The notes below the pieces were generated by a model. That model searched no databases. It saw nothing but the letters and a program-made list of their open reading frames with translations, and had not been told where the DNA came from. Shown in pieces: positions 23,201 through 38,200 of a DNA stretch of 64,000 nucleotides. Source of the DNA: Sipunculus nudus (lineage: Eukaryota > Annelida > Sipuncula > Golfingiida > Sipunculidae); assembly GCA_026874595.1 (NCBI GenBank), contig CM049308.1, positions 76,413,624 through 76,477,623 of the forward strand, in the 5' to 3' direction. A program made the translations under genes and the position numbers. Each line of letters starts with the position of its first letter. The first letter of the stretch is position 1.

Positions 23201-26200
23201 GTATCATCAACAGTAAAAAGATGTTTTATATTTTCTGCCAACACTGAACAAAAAAAAATCCACTTGTTTGATGTTCAATAAATATAAATCATATAACAAT
23301 GGATTACTCAGTGTAAGTAACATGATGGTGAGATCGTGAAAATGGAACATTCTTGAAACAATGAAAAAGGGAGAATCACAAAAATTTAACCCACACATAT
23401 ATGAAGTGAACCACAGTATGTGTTGACATTATGCAAAACTAATTACAAAAGTTATTCTTCCCAGTTCTATAGCCATGTCAAAGATTAAAGGTTCCATATT
23501 ATAGTTTTGCTTCCAGAAGTTCATCTGAGATATAGTTTCAGTACATTTGATTATTATGCTGTTTGTATGTTATATATGTCTGTTTTTGATTTATATTTTT
23601 GCATGGCTCTATGACAGATCGACCTGAGCTTGCCAGGCAAAGAAGTGGTGCACCAACCCACCACAAGGTGGCACTATCAGGTGATGTGTCACCACCAAAA
23701 GGGACTGCAGAGGAGGAAGATGGGATGGAGTACTTAGATCAAGAGGTTATTGATTTATGAAATTATATTTTCATTATTATATAAATTTAATAATAAAATT
23801 TTTAATATATAATATTATTCATCAACAAATAATTTATTTGTGTGCAATTATTTGGGATTACTGGTAGTTCTTGTATCAACTTTATAAGCTTTTCTGAAGC
23901 ACTTTAATTCTAAAAAGTTAATATTGCTATTCAATTGAAAACAAAAACAACAAACCAAATTTGAATGGACTTATAACAGACTACATGACAATACCGAGAA
24001 ACTGGTTATTGTTTTTGCTATCATGTTTCTTTGTGGCTTGAAATTAAAAAGTAAATTATGTAAATGTTAATCCATAAGCAGGGTGACATCTAATTTTAAA
24101 GCTATTTCCAGTTGCTGCAGCTGAGGTTCAGCGATGACCTTCGTATAGCAGAGGTCAGACGTCTCCTTCAAAGCGCAAGACCTGTCAAGATATCCTTGAC
24201 CCAAAGGCCAGAGGTCAGGTAAATATCCAGGCAACTTTGTCAGGTTAATGTATTTGGACCATTTACATGTAGGAACATGTACAGATCACCACTCATAACT
24301 TGAATCATTCTCACTGTTTTTTATAAAATAACTTATGTTGAAGTAGGATGTGATTCAATTTTTTGTCAGAGTTTTTACCTTTTAGCCAAAAGTTCGTGGT
24401 TTTATAAATCTGCCGGTGGCCAAGTGCATTTAAGGCAAATTTGCTGAAATATTGTGAAACTCTCATAGACTTAGAAATACAGATCATGACTTCAGGATTA
24501 TTTATCGTCATATAAATATAAGTTATAAAATCCATAAGGCTTAATAATGATGTTTCATTCTCATCATATGGTTACCTTCATCCTGTGCAAAAATGAAAAA
24601 AAAAGTTGTCTTCATTACTGACAATGTTATGTAGAATTCTTCTCAACTCATCAATACAAATAAGAATTTTTACAGACTAAAAAGTGCAAATTACAGCACT
24701 ACAGACATGTAAATACACTTGACGTGGAACTGAACCTAATTGCTCTTGTATTGTTTATTTTAGTGATCATGAATTCATTGAAGAACAAGAGAGACATCTT
24801 TACTCTACATGTATCAGGACTATGGCTCTTCCAATGGGCAGGTAGGCAGCATCAGTGTTTACTCATGGTAGTGGCAGTATTTACTTGTGGTAGGAATGGG
24901 TTTGCCTAATCATAATCCCTGATTGAAATATAAAAAAATGACTGATGATTGATTATTAATCAGTTATTTTATGTATAACTGTGAAATCTACTGTATAGAA
25001 CTATACCTAAAATATTGGCCGGGTAAATTCAGTATAATTTGCACATCACGCTGACAGGTCAAGTTAGTGGTCAAGGTAATTGAGTTTAAATGCTGTTAGT
25101 TAATTTTTGCCCTGCCTTTCTTATTTCTCTGACAAAGTTAGAATGCTATATCTCGATAATATTACATCTTTGGATATGCATACATAATTGTTTGTTTTCA
25201 CAAATACCACTTTTCTTCAACCATGTATTGATGTATAAACATTTTGATTTATGTGTGTATTTACAGGGGTATGCTGACCCTGAGTACCTACCACCCAGTA
25301 CCCACAGAGACGTTACCCATACCAAAGCTGTGTCTGACTGGCAGGGCCCCACCAAGGTCAGTGAACAGATCATCTGTGCATTATATGCTCCATAATTTGT
25401 ATAGATGTGTATATTGTGATCCCTTTAATAATTCCCGAACATCATGATGTATTTGAGAGGTTATTTGAAATTATAAGTACAAACCATACTGTATTTTGTT
25501 GTTTGGCAGGAACACCACAGTAGACTTGAGTCATATTGACACACCACCTAACATGGCCGCCTGGCCTCAATTTCATAATGGTGTAGCAGCAGCACTAAGA
25601 ATCGCTAACTCCTCAGAGGTAAGGACACTTGAGTGATATTTCCAAAAAGAATATATTTCTCAGTTCTATGAGATCACATGATCAGTTCTGTTCAGCCAGA
25701 TGAATTTTATAAAAGAGGAAAATTTGAATTAACCTATCAATTAATTATCTTTTGCACCTCAGAATTAAAGAGCGTTTGAAATGTTTAAATATGTAATAGT
25801 ATTCCTAGTATGACTGGTATTCTTCTTTTTTATCTTTTATTATCATTATTACTTTTATTATTATTAAGAAATTACTTGTAATGGCAAAAAAGTATAAAAT
25901 ATGTCAGTTTTTCATTAGTGTTTATAGAATAACAACAAGCTTATTAAACTGATATATTCACCATAATTTTAGTTCAAATTGAAAAGTATAATAATATCAT
26001 CTGTGTGAAGATTTTTGTCGGTATATTGTTATATCTGATTAAAAATATGACCTGTACTTTAGCTTTGAGACATCAGTCAGGGCACATTGATAACTTCTAT
26101 TATCTTTTCTGTTATCTCTGTTATCTTTTCTGTATCTTCGCTGTTATTTCTGTTATCTTTTCTGCTTTCTCTGTTGTGTGTTATCTTTTCTGCTATCTCT

Positions 26201-29200
26201 GTTATCTTTTCTGTTATATCTGTTATCTTTTCTGTTATGTGTTATCTTTTCTGCTTTCTCTGTTATCTTTTCTGTTATGTGTTATCTTTTCTGCTATCTC
26301 TGTTATCTTTTCTGTTATATCTGTTAACTTTTCTGTCATCTTTGCTGTCATTTCTGTTATCTTTTCTGCATTCTCTGTTATTTTTTCTGTTATGTGTTAT
26401 CTTTTCTGCTATCTCTGAATCTTTTCTGTTATATCTGTTATCATTTCTGTTATCTCTGTTATCTTTTCAGGTGGATTCCACATGGATCTTATACAACAAA
26501 CCTCGCAGTAATGAAGTGACCAATGAGCATGCTGGCTTTCTGATGGGACTGGGATTAAATGGACACCTTAATGAGCTGGCAAAACTTAACGTACATGACT
26601 ACCTGTGTAAGGTAAACACTTTAATAATCCCTCCAGGTGTGTCTGAATAATCGACATATGCCAGTATTATGTTAATGTTAGATACAAGACTTTGCTTGTA
26701 ATACATTCAGTGAATCTCTTGATATGAAAAAGGTAGTGTTATACTGAGAGGTTTATCAGCTTACATAATTTCATTTGGTATCAGAAAGTACCAAACATTG
26801 ACTGGTAGCCTCATCTATTATCTATATAACAGATTCCTGAAGAGTGGACACAATACACTAAGTGACTATATTAAGGAACTCAAGTTTTTACTAATAAGCC
26901 CATAGCTGGGCCATTTACCTTACTGTTTCACATTACATATTGTGTTTGCAGACTGTACATGTTGATATGATAGATGTTTTGACATATTGTTTTCAGGGAC
27001 ATGAATTTACAAGTGTTGGATTGTTATTAGGTATAGCTGCTGAAAAGTAAGTTTTAACGAACTCTTTGTACTTGTGAAGTTGTTGTTGTATCAGTTATTG
27101 CTTTTATTGTAAAGTCTGCCAAGCAGTATGCAAATAATCTTTAAACATGTCAATTTTATCAATACAGGTATCCTATTATCATTATTTGTGCACTACAGAA
27201 ATTCTAAAATATTAAGCAGTTCCAATTAAATTAAAATTTTGTCAATCAAATAAAAAGTGTGTTTATATATAATTAGAACTTGCCTTGTTAAATTATAAGT
27301 ATGTTCCCTGAAATACCTCTCTTGTTTTTTGCTCATAGAACTGTAAACTTTAGGCATTTCAGTGTAGTTCCTACAATTTGAAACACATTTAGATACAATA
27401 ATATTCCATTATCTGTGCTCTACATGAGAAAGCATACACATAACACCACTAAACTGCTGTGTTACCTAGTTACAGTTATAGTTCATTAAAACTAAAAAGT
27501 ATAAAAAAGTATAAAATGTGGGTGAGTATAGGTTTGGACACAACAAACTGCAAAGATGCATCAAATCAACTCAGATTGTGAGCTGTCATGTACTTTTCAT
27601 ACAACAGGAGAGGGACTATGGATGTAGATACCACAAAACTGTTGAGTATCCATTTATCAGCTCTCCTCCCACCGACGTCGACAGAGCTTGAGATCGCTCA
27701 CAACATCCAGGTGGCAGCAGTGTTGGGTATAGGTCTGGTCTACCAGGGAACAATGCACAGACATATATCAGAGGTTCTACTGTCAGAGATAGGTAATAAT
27801 TGAATATAACTTTGTAGATGCATGGCACTGTTGTAGTTGAGTCCACAACATCCAAGTTCAAGTGCAGGTCCAAGCATAAGGTGGTATGAATGATAAAAAT
27901 ATACAACAAAATCAGGATACCTAAAACACTTGAAATTAGTTGAGCATTCACCTGCAAAGTGAAGAATTAGTTTCGTTCTTTTTTTGTGTATGATAAACTA
28001 GCTCTGGACTTTTGTGTATGATAAACTGGCTCTGGACTTTTGTGTATGATAAACTGGCTCTGGACTTTTGTGTATGATAAACCAGCTGTGTACTCACTCA
28101 GTGTCATGAATGTCTGCATACACAAAGTGTTTTTTCTGATGACATGGTCATGTTTTGACAGGGCGACCTCCTGGGCCTGAGATGGAGAACTGTACAGATC
28201 GAGAGTCGTACTCGCTGGCAGCTGGTCTGGCTCTCGGGCTCGTCATGCTGGGGGTGAGTGGGATTAGTCAGATGTCATAATATTTTTAAATTTAGTCAAG
28301 TTTACTACATTGATTCACAGAATTATACCAGAAGAAGTGGTATATACATATACACTTGAAGTATATTTGAAACATACCACTTTATACTCTACAAGAACCT
28401 CTTTTAAGATGTTTACATTTGTCCATACATAGCTGTTGTGTAATGGCATAATGGTACACCACTTAAGCACAGCTTGAATGAAATTATTTAATGTTGCTAA
28501 TATGGTTATGTGGTCTGCCTGTTATTACAGTGCATGCAGTCTAATTGTTTATATGACTACTTTCATCTACATTATTCTGTTATACCAGATCTAATTCTCA
28601 AAACTTTCATGGCAGTAATCGTTATTGAATTTAAAGGTATTATCGCTTTCAGTGAAGTTCAGTGATATAATATAACTTTGGGATAAATTGCTCCTCCACT
28701 GCTCATTGTGTCTTACTTTAATTTGTCATTGTATGACATTGGTGTGTTTACTTTCCAGAAAGGCTCAGACATTGCGCGTACATCTGACTTGAATGTCGCT
28801 GACCAGCTGTACAACTATATGGTTGGTGGTCACAAGAGACCCCTGGTGAGTATATGGAGAATCACCACAAGAGAGCTATATAAACTTTGACTCCCTATGT
28901 TGTACTATTCTCCCCTGATGTATTGGAATGTTAAGCTGTCTGTGGTGATTATACTGTTTTCACCAGTCTGAGTATAGTTGTCCTTTGTGCATGCATTGAT
29001 TGTTGTTTTGCACCCCTTGGAAGAAAAACAAAAATTATTCATGAAAAAAAGATCTGGAATAGGTGGAGTGTTTTATTGCCCATGATTAATTAAGATGCCC
29101 ATTCACCTACCTTTTGAAAAAGAATTTATGTGATTTCTGGCTTCCTTTCAGTATATATTAATGATCTAAGGGTAATTTGGTTGTGAAAAGTTCATATAAT

Positions 29201-32200
29201 ATCTTCTTTGAGGATGCATGAACTTGTTTATCAACAACTTTGTAAACACAGCAATGTTGACAAAGGAAAAAGACATGTAACTTAAGATATTAGGTTGCAT
29301 TTATGCAGAGGTAGAAAGGTTACTTGTTGCAAAATGCCATTCACAGAGCTCTGGCTTATATTACTTGCTGCGAGATGCCCTTGTTGAATTTGTTTTGATA
29401 ATTTTGGCTGGCCCCCACATATTATAACCAGGTTAATATTAAAAAAAGGTCAGATAGGTGAATAGACCCCTTTAAGGACTCAGGTTCCCAGTTTTTAGCT
29501 CAGCTGACTATAAGTCATCTGAGCTATAGTCGTGGTCCATTGTCCGTCCGTCTGTCTGTACGGATGTCCGTCCGTAAGACTGGCATGTTTCGACACCGTT
29601 GGACCTACGAATCTGAAATTCAGCATACAGTTAGATGTCCCCAAAATCTCCTACCATGCCGAAAATTGGGTCAATAGGACTTCCTTCCTTCGAGATATTA
29701 AGGAAAAACCTCAATTTTTTATTAGAAATCTATTTTTACACTTCAGGACTGCCTAATTTCAAAACCACTCATCTGGTTTTCTTCATATTTACCATAAGTA
29801 TTCCTCTATATAATTCCTATGTACATGCCAGATATTAAGTCAGTATTATATAATTTAAAAAAGTTATGGGCTCAAACATAATGGACTTTGTAAAAAAATC
29901 AGGAAGATATTTGGTCACTTAAGGTAGGGACTATTTCCAGTAATCCAACTTTAATTAATCAAAATTTAATTGTATATCAAAAATTAGATCAAAATCTGTT
30001 AAATTTTTTTAAATATTGGCAAAAATATAAAATTTGTACCTTAAATTTTGCCCAACTTTGGCCACGGCACATTTTTTTCCTGTAGGTACTGTGGATTTAA
30101 TTTTCACAGCATGTATACATAAGGATTTAATCTGTTAAAATCTGAAATTTGAAAATAAAAGCTGCAAAATTAGTCTAGTTATTGAATTTTTTTGGAGGCT
30201 CTTGTTGTACTCCCTTACATTGTCAAGCAGTCCACTTTGATGACTGTAGGTCATTCAGTGCACATCTCTATGCTCCCCAGGCTGTTGGCATAATTTTAGA
30301 TGTCCCCAAAATCTCCTACCATACCGAAAATTGGGTCATTAGGACTTTGTTCCTTCGAGATATTAAGGAAAAAAAAACTCTGTTTTCCATAAAAAAAGCA
30401 TCACAATAATGTGGGCATCACAATAATGTACCTTGTCAAGACTAAAGAGATATTGTGTCATACAGTCACAAATTCATAAAATCACTTCATCAGCATAGTT
30501 AATCATAACATCATATCTGTCAAATTGAAAGCTTGCAGACTACCATACACTTTAGATCCTTCAACAAATAGCCTTATCATCATTCTACTACTGCTTATTA
30601 CTGCTGTCATTGCATTCATATTTGCTCAAATATATCACAATTTTCAACCCCTCCTAAATAAATAAAAAATAAACCACTATATTTGACTCTATTAATCCAT
30701 CAGTCAGGTAATTTAATTTATCATTTACTCACATATTACATTACATTCCTTTATAATAGCCCAAATGTCCATGATATTCATAAGCTTTATCGACTCGATA
30801 TAGTATCACAGTGGAGAAACATTTATAGTACAATCACAATCAGCTGAGCGCCGTGACCCATGGGTCCCTTGTTATGTATTTATATAAAAATTATGATACA
30901 CAAAGGCTAGAGTAATAGTAAATTAATCAGCCTGGCAAAATAAGCACATATGTGTGTGATTCTTGCTCCATCTGTTGGGCTTGGAAAATAAACTCCCTGT
31001 AGTTTCCATTAAGGATAAGGTGTTTGTGGTGATGGCTACCAGTCCATTGTTTGGTTTACACAGTGGCATTGATAAGCCATCATATTTAGCCATCATTGAT
31101 TTTCTCTGAACCAATGAGATCTGCTGAACTTTGTGATTTAATTTCAGAATGCTACATACAGAGAGAGGTACAAGTCACCAAGTTATCAAATCAAGGTGAG
31201 GGAATCAGAATTTTCTTTTCTGTTAATGTAGCTTAATGTTCCATAAATAAAAAATATCCATGCTGCAAATTTGAGCTCTTTATCATGCTTTTCATGTTCA
31301 AATTTAATGACAACTGTTACATAAAAACTGTTATGCTGGCCAATATGAGCAAAGGAGCAGCTATAAAATGTCATTATTTGATAAGCTCATTATAATTAAG
31401 CAGTCTGTGGTGGTTATACTATTTTCACCAGACTGAGTAAAGTTATCCCTTTACTTATTAAGGTATTGCTGTGATATTATTTTAAATGAAGCTTTGGATA
31501 AAATGTTATACCAATTGTTCTAAGTCCTAATAACTTATTTTTCTTATTAATGGACAGTTTGTGAATGATTAAAAGTTTCTCATTATCATAAATAAAATTG
31601 TTTTGGAATGCTTAGCTTGAAAGAAGATCTGTACAGATTGGTACATTCCACCTTAAGAGAACTCATTTTGTGTTCACAGTTAAGGCTGCTGCCCACTGCT
31701 GATTTTGCTACGATTTTTATCTGTAACCACTCACAGACTGTTGGTGATGGTCCGTGACTGCATGCGACTGACAGTTGGTGACCAGTTACAGACAGTTGTG
31801 AACTTCTGTGACTGCTTGTGACTGGTGGCAAAGAGTGGCAGACTCTAGATCATGGAGTTTCCTGTGTTGCTTATTTTTTAGATGATAAAATTGAAAATTT
31901 GGTGTCCACACAGGCAGGACTAATTGAAGACTCAGTCACCTGACCAAAACTCCAGTTGGATGATATTTAGTCACAAGTCACATTGTAAGCAATCGCAGAT
32001 ACTTGGAACAGTCACAAATAATCGCAAGTAAATTGCTTATTATCTGACATGTCTTAAATCTTGTGATCATTTGTGACTGCAGTCACCAGTTGTGTTGCAA
32101 GTCCTGGTCACCAGTGATTCACATGCGATTATAATCGGTGTGCAGTTGCAAATCCCTCGCGATTCTAGTCACATCACATCTTGTCACAGCAAAATCACCA

Positions 32201-35200
32201 GTCAGCAGTAGACAGGCTTTTACCCCTCCTTACCTGCACCATTGAATTTATTTATAAAAGATTTGTCTTGGCTGTTTCTGCTTTAGCTGCATTTCACAAC
32301 ATTCCCTGTCTAATCAGTAGCAGAAGAGTATATCCATTTGGGTACCAAATACAGTGGAACCCCACAATTACGACCACCTTGGGGACTGACCAAAGTGGTC
32401 ATAATTTGGGGGTGGTTGTATTTGTGAAACTCTTAATTACCTGGATCATATATTTGGGACCAAGAAAAGTGGTCGTATTTGTGGGGTCGGTCGCAATTGC
32501 GGGGTAGTTGCAAGGCGGGTTTCCACTGTATGTTGTTATGACAGAATCACTTTCATATATGTTATTGTTATGTTGACAGGAGGGTGATTCAGTGAATGTG
32601 GACGTGACATCACCGGGAGCCACACTGGCTTTAGGAATGATGTTCTTCAATTCTGGCAGCAGGTAAGTAAATATGGTAAAACCTCAAAATTGCAACAGCC
32701 ATCAGGACCTGGATAAAGGTCACTTTTTAAGATGTTCATCTAAGGCTTATATAAAGAGAACAAAAGAATTGGGACCTGCAAAAAGTGGTAAATTTGAGGT
32801 GGTCCTTAGGCAAGGTTTCATTGTAACTTAGTATTTTCATTTAAATATAAGGCATACTGGTAGATTAAAAGGGTCATGTTATGCTGAACATTATAGGCTG
32901 GAACTATTTCAGTTATGGTTGGCAATCAAATAAACATGTTAACCTTGGTATATTTTTTGTATATTTTTATTTGTTGGTTTGTCTGTTTCTTCTGTGTATG
33001 GTTTCATCTGTATCTTAAGCTAATAGAAAAACCAAAACAAGTTAAGTTTGCTCTGTGTTAAAGCTTTTATGGCATTATCTTTCTTTCATGCATAGTAGAT
33101 TGTATGTTCTGTTCAAATATCTGAACATGGTATATAATAAAAATTCCCTATTGTTATATGTTGGAATTTTGAAACATTATGTTATTATTGTGAACTCAGA
33201 ATTATGGGTATGTTTAACTTGGTGGATTTAATAATTATCAGTATTATTATTGTGCAGTTTTCAAAACATTAAATCTATTGTAGGAATGAATTTAGATTTA
33301 AAAGACGACAGGCTTGCCATCATAACACATAATAAACTGTATAAATGTGAATAATTTCTTAAAAAGACTAAATTAAAACCTTTTATTTTTCATAATAAAA
33401 CAAAATAAAATAAAGTTGATCATGCTGAAACCTGAGCATCCAGCCTGACCACAGGCTCACAGTTTAATCTGGATTACATTAATAAAAGTATTCTGCTTTT
33501 CTGTTGAATTTGCTTAGCCTAAAAATCACTATTTTTTCTTAGTTTCTTTTTGTATTTTCTAACAGTGTTGCTTCATTATCTTATGAATCAATTCTTGCAG
33601 TGCTGTTGCTGAATGGCTGACTCCTCCAGACACTCAGTATCTGCTAGACTTTGTACGACCTGACTTCCTCATGTTGAGGGTAAGTACATCACTTACATTG
33701 CCTGTTGCATAAACTGCTACACGCCCCTCATGCAGTTGCTATACACTCATTTTAACCACCTCTTTGTATAGCAAGGTTCTCTGGGTCAGACCACAATGGT
33801 GGGCACAGAGCAAATAATAGTAATCAGACCAATGAGAGCATGGTATAGCATTGTGCATCCAACTTTAAATTTTAAACAATCAATATCCATCCTGGTGTTG
33901 GTCAGATTGAACCATTTTTGGCACATGGCCAAGAAACAGGCCAACGAGAGTGGATGTCTCAGTGTAATCAGGCCAATAAGATTAGGAGTCGCATGTGTAA
34001 AATTAAACTGGATGCACAAGATGCATAATGTGATAAAATACTCTCATTCATCTGATTACAATTCTTTGCTCTGTGCCAGCTCTGGTTGTCAGGAGCTAGA
34101 GAACCAAGTTATACAGAGCAGCGGTTATAGCGAGGGAGATCTGGGACGACTGCAGTGTATAACTACTGTGTGAGGAGCTCAGGAAAGCTACATTACAAAT
34201 GAGATTTGTTTTATAAAGAGAAGAGTAAGGAAGATGTTATACTGTCATATTTTGACACTCTTGAAATACCGTATACATATGCGTAAGAAGACTGGGAGGG
34301 GGGAGGTTACTGTGGGACTGTGATCCCAGAAATTTCAAGTTGTTTTTACCTTTTAGGTGATAGCTCGAGGTCTGGTGTTGTGGGACCAGGTCCATCCCTC
34401 TGAGGAGTGGATAAACAGCTGTGTACCAGAGGTAGGTACCAGAGGTTATATACTGTATGTATTAAATGCAGTTAAAGCTCCTGTTTCATGAAATATCAGT
34501 TCCAATGATGACAGCCAAGTTGATTAGTTACATGCTAACACTCAGAAGTTGCTGATAGGTTATTCAGGACATCATAAAAATGTTTAAAATGAACCAGAAA
34601 AACTGAAGATCTGCCAGTTATGGATGACACAGTGTGACGTAGCTAATAAGGCCATGAAAAATCCAAATACTGAAAAAAAAATATAAATTTTTGTTCCTCA
34701 AATGAGAAGCAGGTGTCCTGTAGCAGTCACACTACGTGTCAATTTGTGTGATGGTAAAAATTTAAACTTTGATAATAAAGTATTCATAACCAATGGAATA
34801 TTGAATGGATTTTCAGTTTAGAAGGTCAAAGTACATCAATGCCTCTGAGCAGGACAGAAATGACAGTTGTTAAACACACACAGTTTCAGCTTCACATAAG
34901 GTCAGGTCCTTCAATAGACTTTAAATGAGGTAATCAATCACTTATTTGAAAACCCGATCAATTTTTGATTCAGAAGGCCAAAGGTCTTGGTAAGAGGTCA
35001 AAGTTATTCACAATTTGGTTTCCAGGTTTACAATAAACACTGGCTTTGGATTGACATGTTCAAAAGCCAGTAAATGCTTGCTGGATCTTATGAAGTTGAA
35101 AGGATCTGTTTTCATCATCATTCAATGTTACTAGTTTTTGCATTAAATTTTCCTATCATCACTTGGTTCATGCTGTAATGCTAAACATATTTTCAGGGTC

Positions 35201-38200
35201 CTCCTGACCTGTCCATGTTTTAGTGGTTTTGTCGTGATTATAATCTCTTACATAAAGGCCGGATGTTTCCCATGTTTGACAGATTGTACAGAAATACCGG
35301 TTCAGTAAATGGCAGCGCCGTGAGGACCATGAACATGACGTTGATTTTGAGACCATGAGGTAGGAGATGTGGACGTTACAGATGATATTTAAATCAGAAT
35401 AAGTTATATGGCCACATATGTATTTTTAAGCAGCTTCTCTACATGTATATTCATGAAAGGTCACTACCAGCATGTTGTTTACTCTGTGAGGAGTTGAGTT
35501 GTCCTTTGAAAGGTTACCTCAGTAAAGTGGTGGGTTCACGTCAGCTTTTCATTAATGTATTCTTTTTAAAACTACAGCTATTAATGCATATTTTGCATCA
35601 TTATTGTGTGGTATTATAGTTCTATTTTCATGAGAACGTTTTTGTTTTGAGATGTGTCATTGTATAGTCATCAGCGGAGGTTGTCATTCAAATTCACTTG
35701 GATAGGAAAATTATTATGATTTCTGAAAGCTTATTTGTATATATATGAAGGAAGACCATAGAACTATCAAAGTGTGTCATTATATTTAAATGTAAAGTTG
35801 ATTGCTTTATATAGTGTAATAATTTATTGCATTGTATCATATATAATATGTTGTCATTTACAGTCAGGCATACAGCAACATCATGGCAGGTGCCTGTATG
35901 GTGGTTGGACTAAGGTTTGCAGGGACAGCCAACCAGGGTGCTTTTAAATGTCTGGTCAGTATTGCAAATCTTCATGCTGTTGATTTTTATATACATGTCT
36001 ACTACTGCTGCCTGACTCACTTCTTTCTTATTAAAATACAGTTGAACCTTCAAATTACAGTCACAGAACCCCAGTTTTTGCCCAAAATGTAAAGGTGTAC
36101 ATATTAGAAAAGTACTGACCACCAAGTTAACCTCTTGTTGGACTGCCTCAGGTATCCACACATGAGGGATGTCTTTATTAGCTTGGTGTTTGTAAGGAGA
36201 GGTTCACTACAAAGTCTGGTTCACACCTTTGATACATGATGTTTTTACGAGAGCTTTGATCCGTTTAGAAATGCAAGCTTACAAATGCATATGCATCAAA
36301 GCCAGATTTAACCACAGTCATCACAGCTTTAAGAGTCTCATTCTGTTGTAACTGAGTGATATATATTTATACAACCATACACCCCATGCATTCAATCGAA
36401 ACAAATATAGAAAATGAGACTTGTTACTTATGTCATTTATTAAAATCACTCATTAACCAGCTGGCAGTGCCCAAATTAAATATCAATCATCCCAGGCATA
36501 AAAATAAACAAGATTTCCTGTGTGATGTGCTGCTCCATATCATGGCTTGAGCAAAACACTGATTATCACATGTTGAACCCCATCAACAATTCTTGCGCAT
36601 GCGCATTGGAGAGCTTATCAAGTGTGATAAATTGACATCCAATCAGCTACCCCTAGCCATCCACCTTCTGTATATGTTAGATCATTTTGCAGATATACAT
36701 GAGAATCTCAAATGCATGTGTGGCATAAATACTATGGTTTGCAACCCAAAAAGGTCATATTTATACATATAAATATAAACAATTCATTGAGGTTATTAAA
36801 TTAATCCCTAACTGACACAAACCAATATATTACAAAAATACAAAATTAAAAGTCCCATATCTTTGGCCACTCTTGATGTGGCTTTAAAATCTTCTTCACA
36901 ACTACAATATAATTATTTTTCACCAGTGCACAAGAGTATAAATTTGTCGTTTATTTTCCCCATAGATGGATCTCATCAAAAAGGTGATTAATCTGCTGCC
37001 GAAGACCATGATAGCTGAGCAGGCGGGACGCAGTACTCTGGAGAATGGTCTCATCACGATTTTACTCTCTCTTGCCATGGTGAGAAAAACTTTCAGATAA
37101 AGAGGAAAAACTATTGTGCATGCTATCTGGCAGTTTTTAGTTTCAGCCTGAACTTTTATGGGTTCTCTGCACTTATATCGCAATTGAGTTTGAATTATTT
37201 TAACAGTCTAGAATTAAAGACTACATGTTTTATCCTGATAAGTTGCCTGTATATAACACTCATGTTCAATAAAAAATGAAACATAGTTTTCAGCTTTCGT
37301 CAAGAAACAGCTAAGTTAATTCAGATTTAAATGAACATCAAAATATTTAATAAATATGTATATTATGATCATTAGTATTTATTAGTATTGTCCCTTCAAT
37401 CATGAGCACAGCATTAAAATGATCCTGTATCACCGTATCTCAGTTATTTATTGTATAGTAGTGCAGCAACCGCAGAATACAGACACCTCTCATAATGAAT
37501 ATATTTAATTGAAAGTGAACACTTGTAACATTAAATGTATCACTGTGGTTGGCATCATATAAAATTTCCCAATTTTCAATTTTTCAGTGTTTTGCAAGGG
37601 TTCTGTTTTTGTGATCTCACCATAAAAAAGACCTGCACAGAGTTTTGCCAGTATCATATGAATTGATTATATCAAATACTTTTAGTAATATATGCACAAA
37701 TTCTCAACAATTGCACGGGGATGCAAGTGAACATTGATGGAGTAGAAATTATTGTTCAGCAATTATAATTGGAAAGATCTGATATAATTAAAATAGTGAT
37801 CTTTGAACATACAAGACCTATACTTGTCCCCTGATTCCTGGGAAGGGGGACATTGATTTTGGTTTGTCTGTCCGTCTGTCCAGCTGTCTGTCCATCTGTC
37901 AGGTTTTGGTTTCCATGCAATATCTTTCCTAAATATTATCTAATTTCATTCAAATTTTGGTCACTGATTGCTCTCATGCAAACCTTGGTAAGGATTGGTT
38001 TTGGAGTGCCTGTTTGAAAATTGATTTCCACCAGCTCCAAAACAAAAAAAATTAAATTTTGTTCATATTTCACAACTGAAATTATGAGATGTGGAGACAT
38101 CTTCAGGGCACCATGAAAACTAAAACACTGCCTCTATGACATGTGGAGACATCTTCAGGCGAAAATAAAAATTTAAACATTGATAAGGCAAGCATGAATG

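Noticed and set aside
26005-26650. Two long overlapping open frames rich in Leu, Ser, Phe, Ile and Cys
   Set aside because: They translate a TTATCTTTTCTG minisatellite in an intron; only the last part of one (from 26471) is a true ANAPC1 exon.
32181-32650. Opposing open frames of 108 and 83 codons
   Set aside because: They run across a MITE and the antisense of ANAPC1 exon 32580-32662; shadows, not genes.
36023-36110. TACAGTTGAACCTTCAAATTACAG start resembling a pogo-like MITE
   Set aside because: No matching right end found; at most a fragment.
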